This document shows positions 13,595 through 23,669 of a DNA stretch of 64,000 nt, one piece after another (the first letter of the stretch is position 1; every line of letters begins with the position of its first letter). Both the position numbers and the translations under genes were made by a program. The stretch is from Hydractinia symbiolongicarpus (lineage: Eukaryota; Cnidaria; Hydrozoa; Anthoathecata; Hydractiniidae): the NCBI RefSeq assembly GCF_029227915.1, contig NC_079880.1, positions 746,001-810,000 of the forward strand. The letters are read 5' to 3'. The notes under the pieces were generated by a model. It was not told the DNA's origin, did not search any database, and saw nothing but the letters and a program-made list of their open reading frames with translations.

Positions 13595-16500
13595 TTTAAC
13601 AATGAAACGAATGACTGTGGGACTTAATTGAACTAACTTTGGACTGTGACCTGATAAATGTGATAAATGAGAAAATTGGACTCCAAGAAATAACATTCTC
13701 CTCAATTTGACATGATTGCCGAAACTCAGCGATTACACTGGGCGCTGTGGTAGCGCTTTATTTAAGAATTTAGATAAATAAGTCATTCTTTACTGTGGGA
13801 CCAATCCTAGCCGTTAACGCGCGCTGAAGAAATAGCGAGAATTTCAAAAACTTCATTTCATTGACTTTCTAAGAGTATCAATCCGTTTGAGTTACAACGG
13901 TTGAGTCACATATTCGTATTAACATGTATTTCCTGATATTTTTCCGGTACTACTAGCTTGTATGGCTTTTACCAGTGAAACGATTGACTGTGGGACTTAA
14001 TTGAACTGATTATGGACTGTGACTTTAAAAATGTTATAAGTGAGACAAGCGGACTCAAAGAAATAACATTCTTTTTAATTTGACATGATTGCCGGAACTC
14101 AGCGATTACACTGGGCGCCATGGTAGCGCTTCATTTATAAATTTAGATAAATTAGTCATTCTTAACTGTGGGACCAATCCTAGCCGTTATCGCGCGCTGA
14201 AGAAATAGCAAGAGTTTCAAAAACTTTATTTCATTGACTTTCTAAGAGTATCAATCCGTTTGAGTTACAACGGTTGAGACACATTTTCGTACCAACATGT
14301 ATTTCCTGATATTTTTCCGGTACTACTAGCTTATATGGCTTTTAACGGTGAAACGATTGACTGTGGGACTTAATTGAACTGATTATGGACTGTGACCTTA
14401 TAAATGTTAAAGTGAGACAATTGGACTCCAAGAAATTTCATTCTTCCTAATTTGACATGATTGCCGGAACTCAGCGGTTACACTGGGCGCTGTGGTAGCG
14501 CTTCATTTAAGAATTTAGATAAATAACTCATTCTTTACTGAGGGACAAATCCTATCCGTTATCGCGCGGGGAAGAATTAGCGACAGTTTCAAAAACTACA
14601 TTTCATTGTCTTTCTAACAGTGTCAGTCCGTTTGAGTTACATCGGTTGGGTCACATATTCGTACCAACATGTATTTAGCGATATTTTTTGATATTACTAG
14701 GTTGTATCGCTTTTAACAATGAAACGATTGACTGTGGGACTTAATTGAACTAACTTTGGACTGTGACCTGATAAATGTGATAAATGAGACAATTGGACTT
14801 CAAGAAATAACATTCTTCTTAATTTGACGGGATTTCCGGAACTCAGCGATTACACTGGGCGCTGTGGTAGCGCATCATTTAAAAGTTTAGATAAATAAGT
14901 CATTCTTTACTGTGGGACCAATCTTAGCCGTTATTGCGCTCTGAAGAAATATCGGCAGTTTCAAAAACTAAATTTCATTGACTTTCTAACAGTGTCAGTC
15001 CGTTGGAGTCACAACGGTTGGGTCACATATTCGTACCAACATGTATTTAGCGATATTTTTTTGATATTACTAAGTTGCATCGCTTTTAACAATGAAACGA
15101 ATGACTGTGGGACTTAATTGAACTAACTTTGGACTGTGACCTGATAAATGTGATAAATGAGAAAATTGGACTCCAAGAAATAACATTCTCCTCAATTTGA
15201 CATGATTGCCGAAACTCAGCGATTACACTGGGCGCTGTGGTAGCGCTTTATTTAAGAATTTAGATAAATAAGTCATTCTTTACTGTGGGACCAATCCTAG
15301 CCGTTAACGCGCGCTGAAGAAATAGCGAGAATTTCAAAAACTTCATTTCATTGACTTTCTAAGAGTATCAATCCGTTTGAGTTACAACGGTTGAGTCACA
15401 TATTCGTATTAACATGTATTTCCTGATATTTTTCCGGTACTACTAGCTTGTATGGCTTTTAACAGTGAAACGATTGACTGTGGGACTTAATTGAACTGAT
15501 TATGGACTGTGACCTTATAAATGTTAAAGTGAGACAATTGGACTCCAAGAAATTTCATTCTTCCTAATTTGACATGGTTGCCGGAAATCAGCTATTACAC
15601 TGGGCGCTGTGGTAGCGCTTCATTTAAGAATTTACATAAATAACTCATTCTTTACTGAGGGACAAATCCTATCCGTTATCGCGCGTGAAAGAATTAGCGA
15701 CAGTTTCAAAAACTACATTTCATTGTCTTTCTAACAGTGTCAGTCCGTTTGAGTTACATCGGTTGGGTCACATATTCGTACCAACATGTATTTAGCGATA
15801 TTTTTTGATATTACTAGGTTGTATCGCTTGTAACAATAAAACGATTGACTGTGGGACTTAATGGAACTGATTACGGACTGTGACCTTAAAAATGTTATAA
15901 GTGAGACAATTAGACTCCAAGAAATAACATTCTTCCTAATTTGACATGATTGCCGAAACTCAGCAATTACATTGGGCGCTGTGGTAGCGCTTCAATTAAA
16001 AATTAAGATAAAAAAGTCATTCTTTACTGTGGGACCAATCTTAGCCGTTATCGCGCGCTGAAGAATTAGAGACAGTTTCAAAAACTACATTTCATTGACT
16101 TTTTAACGGTCTCAGTCCGTTTGAGTTACAACGGTTGGGTCACCTATTCGTACCAACATGTTCTTAGCGACATTTTTCTGATATTACTAGGTTGCATCGC
16201 TTTTAACAATGAAGCGATTGACTGTGGGACTTAATTGAACTAACTTTGGACTGTGACCTGATAAATGTAATAAATGAGACAATTGGACTCCAAGAAATAA
16301 CATTCTTCTTAATTTGACGGGATTTCCGGAAGTCAGCAATTACACTGGGCGCCGTGGTAGCGCTTCATTTATGAATTTAGATAAATTAGTCATTCTTAAC
16401 TGTGGGACCAATCCTAGCCGTTATCGCGCGCTGAAGAAATAGCGAGAGTTTCAAAAACTTCATTTCATTGACTTTCTAAGAGTATCAATTCGTTTGATTT

Positions 16501-19500
16501 ACAACGGTTGGGTCACATATTCGTACCAACATGTATTTCCTGATATTTTTCCGGTACTACTAGCTTGTATGGCTTTTAACAGTGAAACGATTGACTGTGG
16601 GACTTAATTGAACTGATTATGGACTGTGACCTTATAAATGTTAAAGTGAGACAATTGGACTCCAAGAAATTTCATTCTTCCTAATTTGACATGATTGCCG
16701 GAACTCAGCGGTTACACTGGGCGCTGTGGTAGCGCTTCATTTAAGAATTTAGATAAATAACTCATTCTTTACTGATGGACAAATCCTATCCGTTATCGCG
16801 CGTGGAAGAAATAGCGACAGTTTCAAAAACTACATTTCATTGTCTTTCTAACAGTGTCAGTCCGTTTGAGTTACATCGGTTGGGTCACATATTCGTACCA
16901 ACATGTATTTAGCGATATTTTTTGATATTACTAGGTTGTATCGCTTGTAACAATAAAACGATTGACTGTGGGACTTAATTGAACTGATTACGGACTGTGA
17001 CCTTAAAAATGTTATAAGTGAGACAATTGGACTCCAAGAAATAACATTCTTCCTAATTTGACATGATTGCCGAAACTCAGAAGTTACATTGGGAGCTGTG
17101 GTAGCGCTTCAATTAAAAATTAAGATAAAAAAGTCATTCTTTACTGTGGGACCAATCTTAGCCGTTATCGCGCGCTGAAGAATTAGAGACAGTTTCAAAA
17201 ACTACATTTCATTGACTTTCTAACGGTGTCAGTCCGTTTGAGTTACAATGGTTGGGTCACCTATTCGTACCAACATGTGCTTAGCGATATTTTTCTGATA
17301 TTACTAGGTTGCATCGCTTTTAACAATGAAACGATTGACTGTGGGACTTAATTGAACTAACTTTGGACTGTGACCTGATAAATGTGATAAATGAGACAAT
17401 TGGACTCCAAAAAATAACATTCTTCTTAATTTTACGGGATTTCCGGAAGTCAGTGATTACACTGGGCGCTGTGGTAGCGCATATTTAAAAATTTAGATAA
17501 ATAAGTCATTCTTTACTGTGGGACCAATCGTAGCCGTTATCGCGCTCTGAAGAAATATCGACAGTTTCAAAAACTAAATTTCATTGACTTTCTAACCGTG
17601 TCAGTCCGTTTGAGTTACAACGTTTGGGTCACATATTCGTACCAACATGTATTTAGCGATATTTTTTTTGATATTGCTAAGTTGCATCGCTTTTAACAAT
17701 GAAACGAATGACTATGCGACTTAATTGAACTAACTTTGTACTGTGACATGATAAATGTGATAAATGAGACAACTGGACTCCAAGAAATAACATTCTTCTT
17801 AATTTGACATGATTGCCGGAACTCAGCGGTTACACTGGGCGCTGTGGTAGCGCTTCATTTAAGAATTTAGATAAATAAGTCATTCTTTACTGTGGGACCA
17901 ATCCTATCCGTTATCGGCGCTGAAGAAATAGCGACAGTTTCAAAAACTACATTTCATTGTCTTTCTAACAGTGTCAGTCCGTTTGAGTTAAATTGGTTGG
18001 GTCACATATTCGTACCAACATGTATTTAGCGATATTTTTTTGATATTACTAGGTTGTATCGCTTTTAACAATGAAACGATTGACTGTGGGACTTAATTGA
18101 ACAAACTTTGGACTACCACCTAATAAATGTGATAAATGAGAAAATTGGACTCCAAGAAATAAAATTCTCTTCAATTTGACATGATTGCCGAAACTCAGCG
18201 ATTACACTGGGCGCTGTGGTAGCGCTTCATTTAAGAATTTAGATAAATAAGTCATTCTTTACTGTGGGACCAATCCTAGCCGTTATCGCGCGCTGAATAA
18301 ATAGCGACAGTTTCAAAAACTACATTTTATTGGCTTTCTAACAGTATCAATCCGTTTGAGTTACAACGGTTGAGTCACATATTCGTACCAACATGTATTT
18401 CGTGCTATTTTCCGGTATTACTAGGTTGTATGGCTTTTACCAGTGAAACGATTGACTGTGGGATTTAATTGAACTGATTATGGACTGTGACCATAAAATT
18501 GTTATAAGTGAGACAAGCGGACTCAAAGAAATAACATTCTTTTTAATTTGACATGATTGCCGGAACTCAGCGATTACACTGGGTGCCGTGGTAGCGCTTT
18601 ATTTAAGAATTTAGATAAATTAGTCATTCTTAACTGTGGGACCAATCCTAGCCGTTATCGCGCGCTGAAGAAATAGCGACAGTTTCAAAAACTTCATTTT
18701 ATTGACTTTCTAAGAGTATCAATCCGTTTGAGTTACAACGGTTGAGTCACATATTCGTACCAACATGTATTTAGCGATATTTTTTGATATTGCTAGGTTG
18801 TATCGCTTGTAACAATAAAACGATTGACTGTGGGACTTAATTGAACTGATTATGGACTGTGACCTTAAAAATGTGATAAGTGAAACAAGTGGACTAAAAG
18901 AAATAACATTCTTTTTAATTTGACATGATTGCCGGAACTCAGCGATTACACCGGGTGCTGTGATAGCGCTTCATTTAAGAATTTAGATAAATTAGTCATT
19001 CTTAACTTTGGGACCAATCCTAGCCGTTATCGCGCGCTGAAGAAATAGCGACCGTTTCAAAAACTACCTTTCATTGACTTTCTAAGAGTATTAATCCGTT
19101 TAAGTTACAACGGTTGAGTCACATATTCGTACCAGCATGTATTTCGTGATATTTTTTCGGTACTACTAGCTTGTATGGCTTTTAACAGTGAAACGATTGA
19201 CTGTGGGACTTAATTGAACTGATTATGGACTGTGATCTTATAAATGTTAAAGTGAGACAATTGGACTCCAAGATATAACATTCTTCTTAATTTGACGTGA
19301 TTGTCGGAACTCAGCGATTACACTGGGCGCTGTGGTAACGCTTCAATCAAAAATTTAGATAAATAAGTCGTTCTTTACTGTGGGACCAATCCTAGCCGTT
19401 ATTACACGCTGAAGAAATAGCGACAGTTTTAAAAACTACATTTCATTGACTTTCTAAGAGTATCAATCCGTTTGAGTTACAACGGTTGAGTCACATATTC

Positions 19501-21128
19501 GTACCAACATGTATTTCGTGATATTTTTCCGGTACTACTAGCTTGTATGGCTTTTAACAGTGAAACGATTGACTGTGGGACTTAATTGAACTGATTATGG
19601 ACTGTGACCTTTAAAATGTGATAAGTGAAACAAGCGGACTCCAAGATATAACATTCTTCTTAGTTTGACGTGATTGTCGGAACTCAGCGATTACACTGGG
19701 CGCTGTGGTAGCGCTTCATTTAAGAATTTAGATAAATAAGTCATTCTTTACTGAGGGACCAATCCTATCCGTTATCGCGCGTGGAAGAAATAGCGACAGT
19801 TTCAAAAACTACATTTCATTGTCTTTCTAACAGTGTCAGTCCGTTTGAGTTACATCGGTTGGGTCACATATTCGTACCAACATGTATTTAGCGATATTTT
19901 TTGATATTACTAGGTTGTATCGCTTGTAACAATAAAACGATTGACTGTGGGACTTAATTGAACTGATTATGGACTGTGACCTTTAAAATGTGATAAGTGA
20001 AACAAGCGGACTCAAAGAAATAACATTCTTTTTAATTTGACATGATTGCCGGAACTCAGCGATTACACCGGGCGCTGTGGTAGCGCTTCATTTAAGAATT
20101 TAGATAAAATAGTCATTCTTAACTGTGGGACCAATCCTAGCCGTTATCGCGCGCTGAAGAAATAGCGACAGTTTCAAAAACGACATTGCATTGACTTTCT
20201 AAGAGTATCAATCCGTTTGAGTTACAACGGTTGAGTCACATATTCGTACCAACATGTATTTCGTGATATTTTTCCGGTACTACTAGCTTGTATGGCTTTT
20301 AACAGTGAAACGATTGACTGTGGGACTTAATTGAACTGATTATGGACTGTGACCTTATAAATGTTAAAGTGAGAAATTTGGACTCCAAGATATAACATTC
20401 TTCTTAATTTGACGTGATTGTCGGAACTCAGCGATTACACTGGGCGCTGTGGTAACGCTTCATTCAAAAATTTAGATAAATAAGTCATTCTTTACTGTGC
20501 GACCGATCCTAGCCGTTATTGCACGCTGAAGAAATAGCGACAGTTTTAAAAACTACATTTCATTGACTTTCTAAGAGTATCAATCCGTTTGAGTTACAAC
20601 GGTTGAGTCAAATATTCGAACCAACATGTATTTCGTGATATTGTTTCGGTACTACTAGGTTGTATGGTTTTAAAAGTGAAACGATTGACTGTTGGACTTA
20701 ATTGAACTGATTATGGACTGTGACCTTATAAATGTTAAAGTGAGACAATTGGGCTCCAAGAAATAACATTCTTCCTAATTTGACATGATTGCCGAAACTC
20801 AGCAATTACATTGGGCGCTGTGGTAGCGCTTCAATTGAAAATTAAGATAAAAAAGTAATTCTTTACTGTGGGACCAATCTTAGCCGTTATCGCGCGCTGA
20901 AGAATTACAGACAGTTTCAAAAACTAAATTTCATTGACTTTCTAACCGTGTCAGTCCGTTTGAGTTACAATAGTTGTGTCACATATTCGTACCAACATGT
21001 ATTTAGCGATAATTTTTTTGATATTACTAAGTTGCATCGGTTTTAACAATGAAACGAATGACTTTGGGACTTAATTAAACTAAGTTTGGACTACCACCTA
21101 ATAAATGTGATAAATGAGAAAATTGGAC

Positions 21129-21136
21129 AAGTTGAG
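21129..21136. other. 8-bp insertion in a satellite unit
   Basis: The usual ATTGGACTCCAAG reads ATTGGAC-AAGTTGAG-TCCAAG here. The extra bases resemble the ACAAGTGGACTCC form of another subtype (as near 26217). This suggests a slightly misaligned exchange between two unit types. It was seen only here. Confidence 0.5.
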
Positions 21137-21551
21137 TCCAAGAAATAGCATTCTTTTTAATTTGAAATGATTGCCGAAACTCAGCGATTGCACTGGGAGC
21201 TGTGGTAGCGCTTCAATTAAAAATTAAGATTAAAAAGTCATTTTTTACTGCGGGACCAATCCTAGGCGTTATCGCGCGCTAAAGAAATAGCGACAGTCTC
21301 GAAAACTACATTTCATTGACTTTTTAACGGTGTCAGTCCGTTTGAGTTACAACGGTTGTGTCACCTATTCGTACCAACATGTGTTTAGCGATATTTTTCT
21401 GATATTACTAGGTTGCATCGCTTTTAACAATGAAACGATTGACTGTGAGACTTAATTGAACTAACTTTGGACTGTGACCTGATAAATGTGATAAATGAGA
21501 CAATTGGACTCCAAGAAATAACATTCTTCTTAATTTGACGGGATTTCCGGA

Positions 21552-21555
21552 ACTC
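21552..21555. repeat. Target-site duplication ACTC, left copy (LINE-1A)
   Basis: ACTC ends the left satellite flank (GGAACTC) and recurs at 23666-23669 at the start of the right flank (ACTCAGCG). Removing the insert plus one copy restores the normal unit sequence GGAACTCAGCG. Because four bases is short, the true duplication could be three or four bases. Confidence 0.75.
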
Positions 21556-21576
21556 TTTTTTCTTTTTTTTTTTCAA

Positions 21577-21582
21577 TTTATT
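21577..21582 (-). promoter_or_regulatory. LINE-1A polyadenylation signal AATAAA
   Basis: AATAAA on the minus strand lies between the 3' UTR stem and the A-rich tail that begins at 21573, which is the expected place for a LINE polyadenylation signal. The same ...AAATAAATT... context is found in LINE-2A. Confidence 0.6.
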
Positions 21583-21585
21583 TAA

Positions 21586-21657
21586 AGTCGATTATTCGCA
21601 TATTTACAATAGTTTCCAAAAAAAAAAAGCAATTAAGAAAACTAATCTAAATCGACT
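21586..21657 (-). other. LINE-1A 3' UTR pairing stem
   Basis: In element sense, AGTCGATT (21657-21650) is the perfect reverse complement of AATCGACT (21593-21586), with 56 nt between them. The second arm sits next to TTAAATAAATT and the A-tail. LINE-2A has a stem at the same place with one compensated base pair (see 46714-46794). A 3' structure of this kind is known to be recognised by the reverse transcriptase in some stringent LINEs such as UnaL2. That role here is inference. Confidence 0.6.
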
Positions 21658-21727
21658 AAATTTTTTTATGTTTACAATAAAATAAAATCATTTTTTTATT
21701 TATATAAACAATAATAACAACAAAGTT

Positions 21728-23086
21728 CTATAAAGGGACCTTACATTCATCACAGTTACATTTAGATCCGTCCCACATTTTAATCATGCTTTTAAAAACT
21801 TTAAGGTTGTCACATCGTTTCAAATGTGATGGTAGGTTATTCCAAATCTTTGGTCCCAGGGCTGATAAGCTATTAGTTCCAAAAGTTGCGGTCCTTTTCT
21901 TTGAGACTACCAAATTATTTTTATTTTGTTCTCTGACTGTCCTACCGTTATCATTTAAACAAAATATATCTTTCATAAAAAGAGGGCTGCTGTTATTTAT
22001 AGTTTTAGAGATTTCTATACACAATGACCGTAAGCGATTTACATTCATGTGACTCTTGCTGGAATTTTTAAGTAAATTTTGGTATGTACTTACCGTATCA
22101 TTATACAGAAATCTTAATGCTCGTTTTTGTATCATTTCGACTTTAGATAAAGATTTAGAAGAAGAAAAATGCCATATAAGGGAACAATAATTGAAATTTG
22201 CGTAGATAAAACTTTGAACTAAAATATATTTTGCTTGAAAGGATAAGAAACTTCTAAATCGAAATAAGGCATTTAGTTGGGCTGATGCTTTGCGACACAA
22301 ATCACTAACGTGTCTGTCAAAATTTGATTTATTGTCTATAGTCACACCTAGTAATTTCGCGTTATTTTCACTTTCAATAGTTTTATTTCCTATGTTAAAT
22401 TTTAGACCTAAATTATCTGCCTTATTCTTTGTCAGAATTATCGAGTGAAACTTTTCAGGGTTTGCAGTCATTTTATTCTCTTTTAACCAGGAGAGGGCAG
22501 TTTTAGCTTCGTTTTCTAAAGTATTTATCAAATTAGGAATAGAATTTGAGAAGTTGGATATTGTGTTATCATCAGCGTAATTATGTAGCTTATATTTTTC
22601 TATAAAAAGAAACAAATCATTTATAAATATATTGAATATGATAGGTCCCAAAATAGAACCTTGTGGTACACCAGATAAGATAATTTGAAATAGACTATAG
22701 ATCCCATTTATTCGAGTGGCTTGCTCTCTATCAGTAAGATAAGATAGAATGAATTGAAGAGACTTATTGTCAAATCCGTAAGCAGCTAATTTCGCAATTA
22801 GTAAGTCATGTGGTACACAGTCAAAAGCTTTTGAAAGATCCATCAAGATCGCACCCACCACATAATTCTTATCAAGTTTACTCTTCCATTCCTCTATTAA
22901 GCGAATTAATACTTGTTGGGTACTATAGCATTTCCTATAGGCGGAGAGAAAGGTCGACAATTTTGATTCCATATAAGCGGTTATTTGTTCTTTCATAACC
23001 CTTTCGTAAAATTTAGAAAAAACATTTAAAACACTGACAGGCCTGTAGTTTGATATTTTAGTTTTATCTTTTCCTCCCTTATCCAA
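21728..23086 (-). CDS. LINE-1A reverse transcriptase (ORF2 remnant, 452 codons)
   Basis: This is the reverse transcriptase part of a non-LTR retrotransposon ORF2, which copies element RNA into DNA at a nicked target. The frame is uninterrupted. NYRPVS is at residues 13-18, the first catalytic aspartate at 83 in LMDLSKAFD, the GVPQGSILGP motif at about 139-148, and the catalytic YADD at 170-173. WLKENKMTANPEKF lies at about 200-213 and KLLGVTID at about 244-251. The C terminus carries a cysteine cluster of CNCDEC type. The listed ATG is only the first methionine in frame. The same frame continues upstream through AKRAAVTPLDKGG to about 23150, where it meets the endonuclease frame at a deletion junction, so this is a fragment of a larger protein. 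The catalytic residues look intact, but there is no sign that it has its own promoter. Confidence 0.92.
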   Translation of the reverse strand: MDKGGKDKTKISNYRPVSVLNVFSKFYERVMKEQITAYMESKLSTFLSAYRKCYSTQQVLIRLIEEWKSKLDKNYVVGAILMDLSKAFDCVPHDLLIAKLAAYGFDNKSLQFILSYLTDREQATRINGIYSLFQIILSGVPQGSILGPIIFNIFINDLFLFIEKYKLHNYADDNTISNFSNSIPNLINTLENEAKTALSWLKENKMTANPEKFHSIILTKNKADNLGLKFNIGNKTIESENNAKLLGVTIDNKSNFDRHVSDLCRKASAQLNALFRFRSFLSFQAKYILVQSFIYANFNYCSLIWHFSSSKSLSKVEMIQKRALRFLYNDTVSTYQNLLKNSSKSHMNVNRLRSLCIEISKTINNSSPLFMKDIFCLNDNGRTVREQNKNNLVVSKKRTATFGTNSLSALGPKIWNNLPSHLKRCDNLKVFKSMIKMWDGSKCNCDECKVPL

Positions 23087-23105
23087 TGGCGTTACAGCAG
23101 CTCGC

Positions 23106-23664
23106 TTAGCTTTGCTTGGAAATTTGTTTGAAACTATGCTTTTCTATGATAGATGTGAAAACATTGGTGAGGTTTTCATAATTCAGTTCAGGATCTTTAC
23201 TATTACAAATAAAATTTGCGTTCTCAACATCACGTAAAAAGTTGGCTTCATTAAAATTTTTGTAACTTCTGTAAATAATTTTCTTGGATGCTAAGCGTGC
23301 TAAATGAGATTTTAAAAATGTTGTTACCATTTGATGATGATCACTTAATCCTGTTTCACATGTTAGTGTGTGTTGAAAACATCTGGGTCTATTTGTAAGA
23401 ATGACATCAATAGCTGTTCCGTTAGGACTAGCAAAACAACTTTTGTTTTTGACAAGATTTTCAAGCCTAAAAATATCACAGAATTTATTTAAGGTTTCGA
23501 AACCAGAATCGTTCGAGTTATGGCAATCGATATTTATATCACCCATAATTATTATGTTTTCGACTTTAGATAGAGCTTTATTTAAAGCTATCTCTAATTC
23601 CTCAAAAAAGTTATTTAAGTTTGAATAATGAGGTGGTCTATAAATACTGATAACTGTCCATGTC
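23106..23664 (-). pseudogene. LINE-1A APE endonuclease, C-terminal fragment
   Basis: This is the second half of an apurinic/apyrimidinic-type endonuclease, which nicks target DNA for retrotransposition. Translation is open from the 5' truncation point, through SIYRPPH and then GDINID (methionine codon at 23544-23546), AIDVILTN about 45 residues later, and GLSDHHQMV with the catalytic SDH about 68 residues later. The N-terminal half with the first metal-binding glutamate is missing because of the truncation. About 75 residues after SDH the frame reaches IIEKHSFKQ and then stops. A typical ORF2 has roughly 200 more linker residues before FPSKAKRA, and these are missing here. The frame runs into the RT out of register, so no joined protein can be made. 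Confidence 0.88.
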
Positions 23665-23665
23665 C

Positions 23666-23669
23666 ACTC
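23666..23669. repeat. Target-site duplication ACTC, right copy (LINE-1A)
   Basis: This is the right-hand copy of the 4-bp duplication described at 21552-21555. The satellite continues from it in phase as AGCGATTACACTGGGCGC. Confidence 0.75.

Larger units (their letters stand above)
13225..15490. repeat. Four-unit duplication (offset 1490 bp)
   Basis: About 13225-14000 recurs at about 14715-15490. The markers are CGCATCATTTAAAAGTTTAG (13381 and 14871), CCGTTGGAGTCACAACGG (one change in each dyad arm neighbourhood), GCCGTTAACGCGCGC and TTCGTATTAACATG. The copies diverge after TATGGCTTTTA, where one continues as a GACTTTAAAAATG unit and the other as a GACCTTATAAATG unit. Confidence 0.75.
1..21555. 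repeat. ~373-bp satellite array, left segment (~58 units)
   Basis: Head-to-tail tandem repeat. The anchor ACTGTGGGACC recurs at 1, 375, 749 (variant), 1121, 1493 and 1866, and so on, giving steps of 372-374 bp throughout. Two main unit classes are interleaved. One has GTGTCAGTCCG, TTAGCGATATT and GCATCGCTTTTAAC. The other has GTATCAATCCG, TTTCGTGATATT and GTATGGCTTTTAAC. Many units are hybrids that switch class partway, as expected from unequal exchange or gene conversion. No reading frame persists between units and no host gene is present. Long-range duplications of 3, 4, 8 and 9 units are listed separately. The segment ends at the LINE insertion, where the unit is cut in GGAACTC^AGCG. A centromeric, pericentromeric or subtelomeric location is inferred only from array size. 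Confidence 0.97.
21556..23665 (-). mobile_element. LINE-1A: 5'-truncated, internally deleted APE-type non-LTR retrotransposon
   Basis: The 2110-bp insert is read on the minus strand. From its 5' side it holds the C-terminal half of an APE endonuclease, a deletion junction near 23140, and a reverse transcriptase with the conserved C-terminal region. A 172-bp 3' UTR with AATAAA and an A-rich tail interrupted by two G bases follows. The satellite resumes exactly on both sides with ACTC (21552-21555 and 23666-23669) duplicated. Truncation at the 5' end is typical of incomplete target-primed reverse transcription. The YRPP, GDxN, SDH, LMDLSKAFD, GVPQGS and YADD motifs point to a Jockey/CR1/L2-group element. 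I cannot assign the clade more exactly. It cannot be autonomous because the N-terminal endonuclease and the linker are missing. Confidence 0.95.

Noticed and set aside
1-21555. CRISPR array or bacterial repeat system
   Set aside because: The repeat unit is about 373 bp with no short-repeat/unique-spacer pattern, and the embedded LINEs are eukaryotic.
21556-21573. The T-rich tract as an RNA polymerase III terminator
   Set aside because: It is the complement of the LINE-1A A-rich tail at the exact insertion edge; no Pol III promoter boxes are seen nearby.
21786-23628. Plus-strand open frames inside LINE-1A and a minus-strand one inside LINE-2A (46294-46554)
   Set aside because: They are antisense shadows of the RT and endonuclease coding frames.
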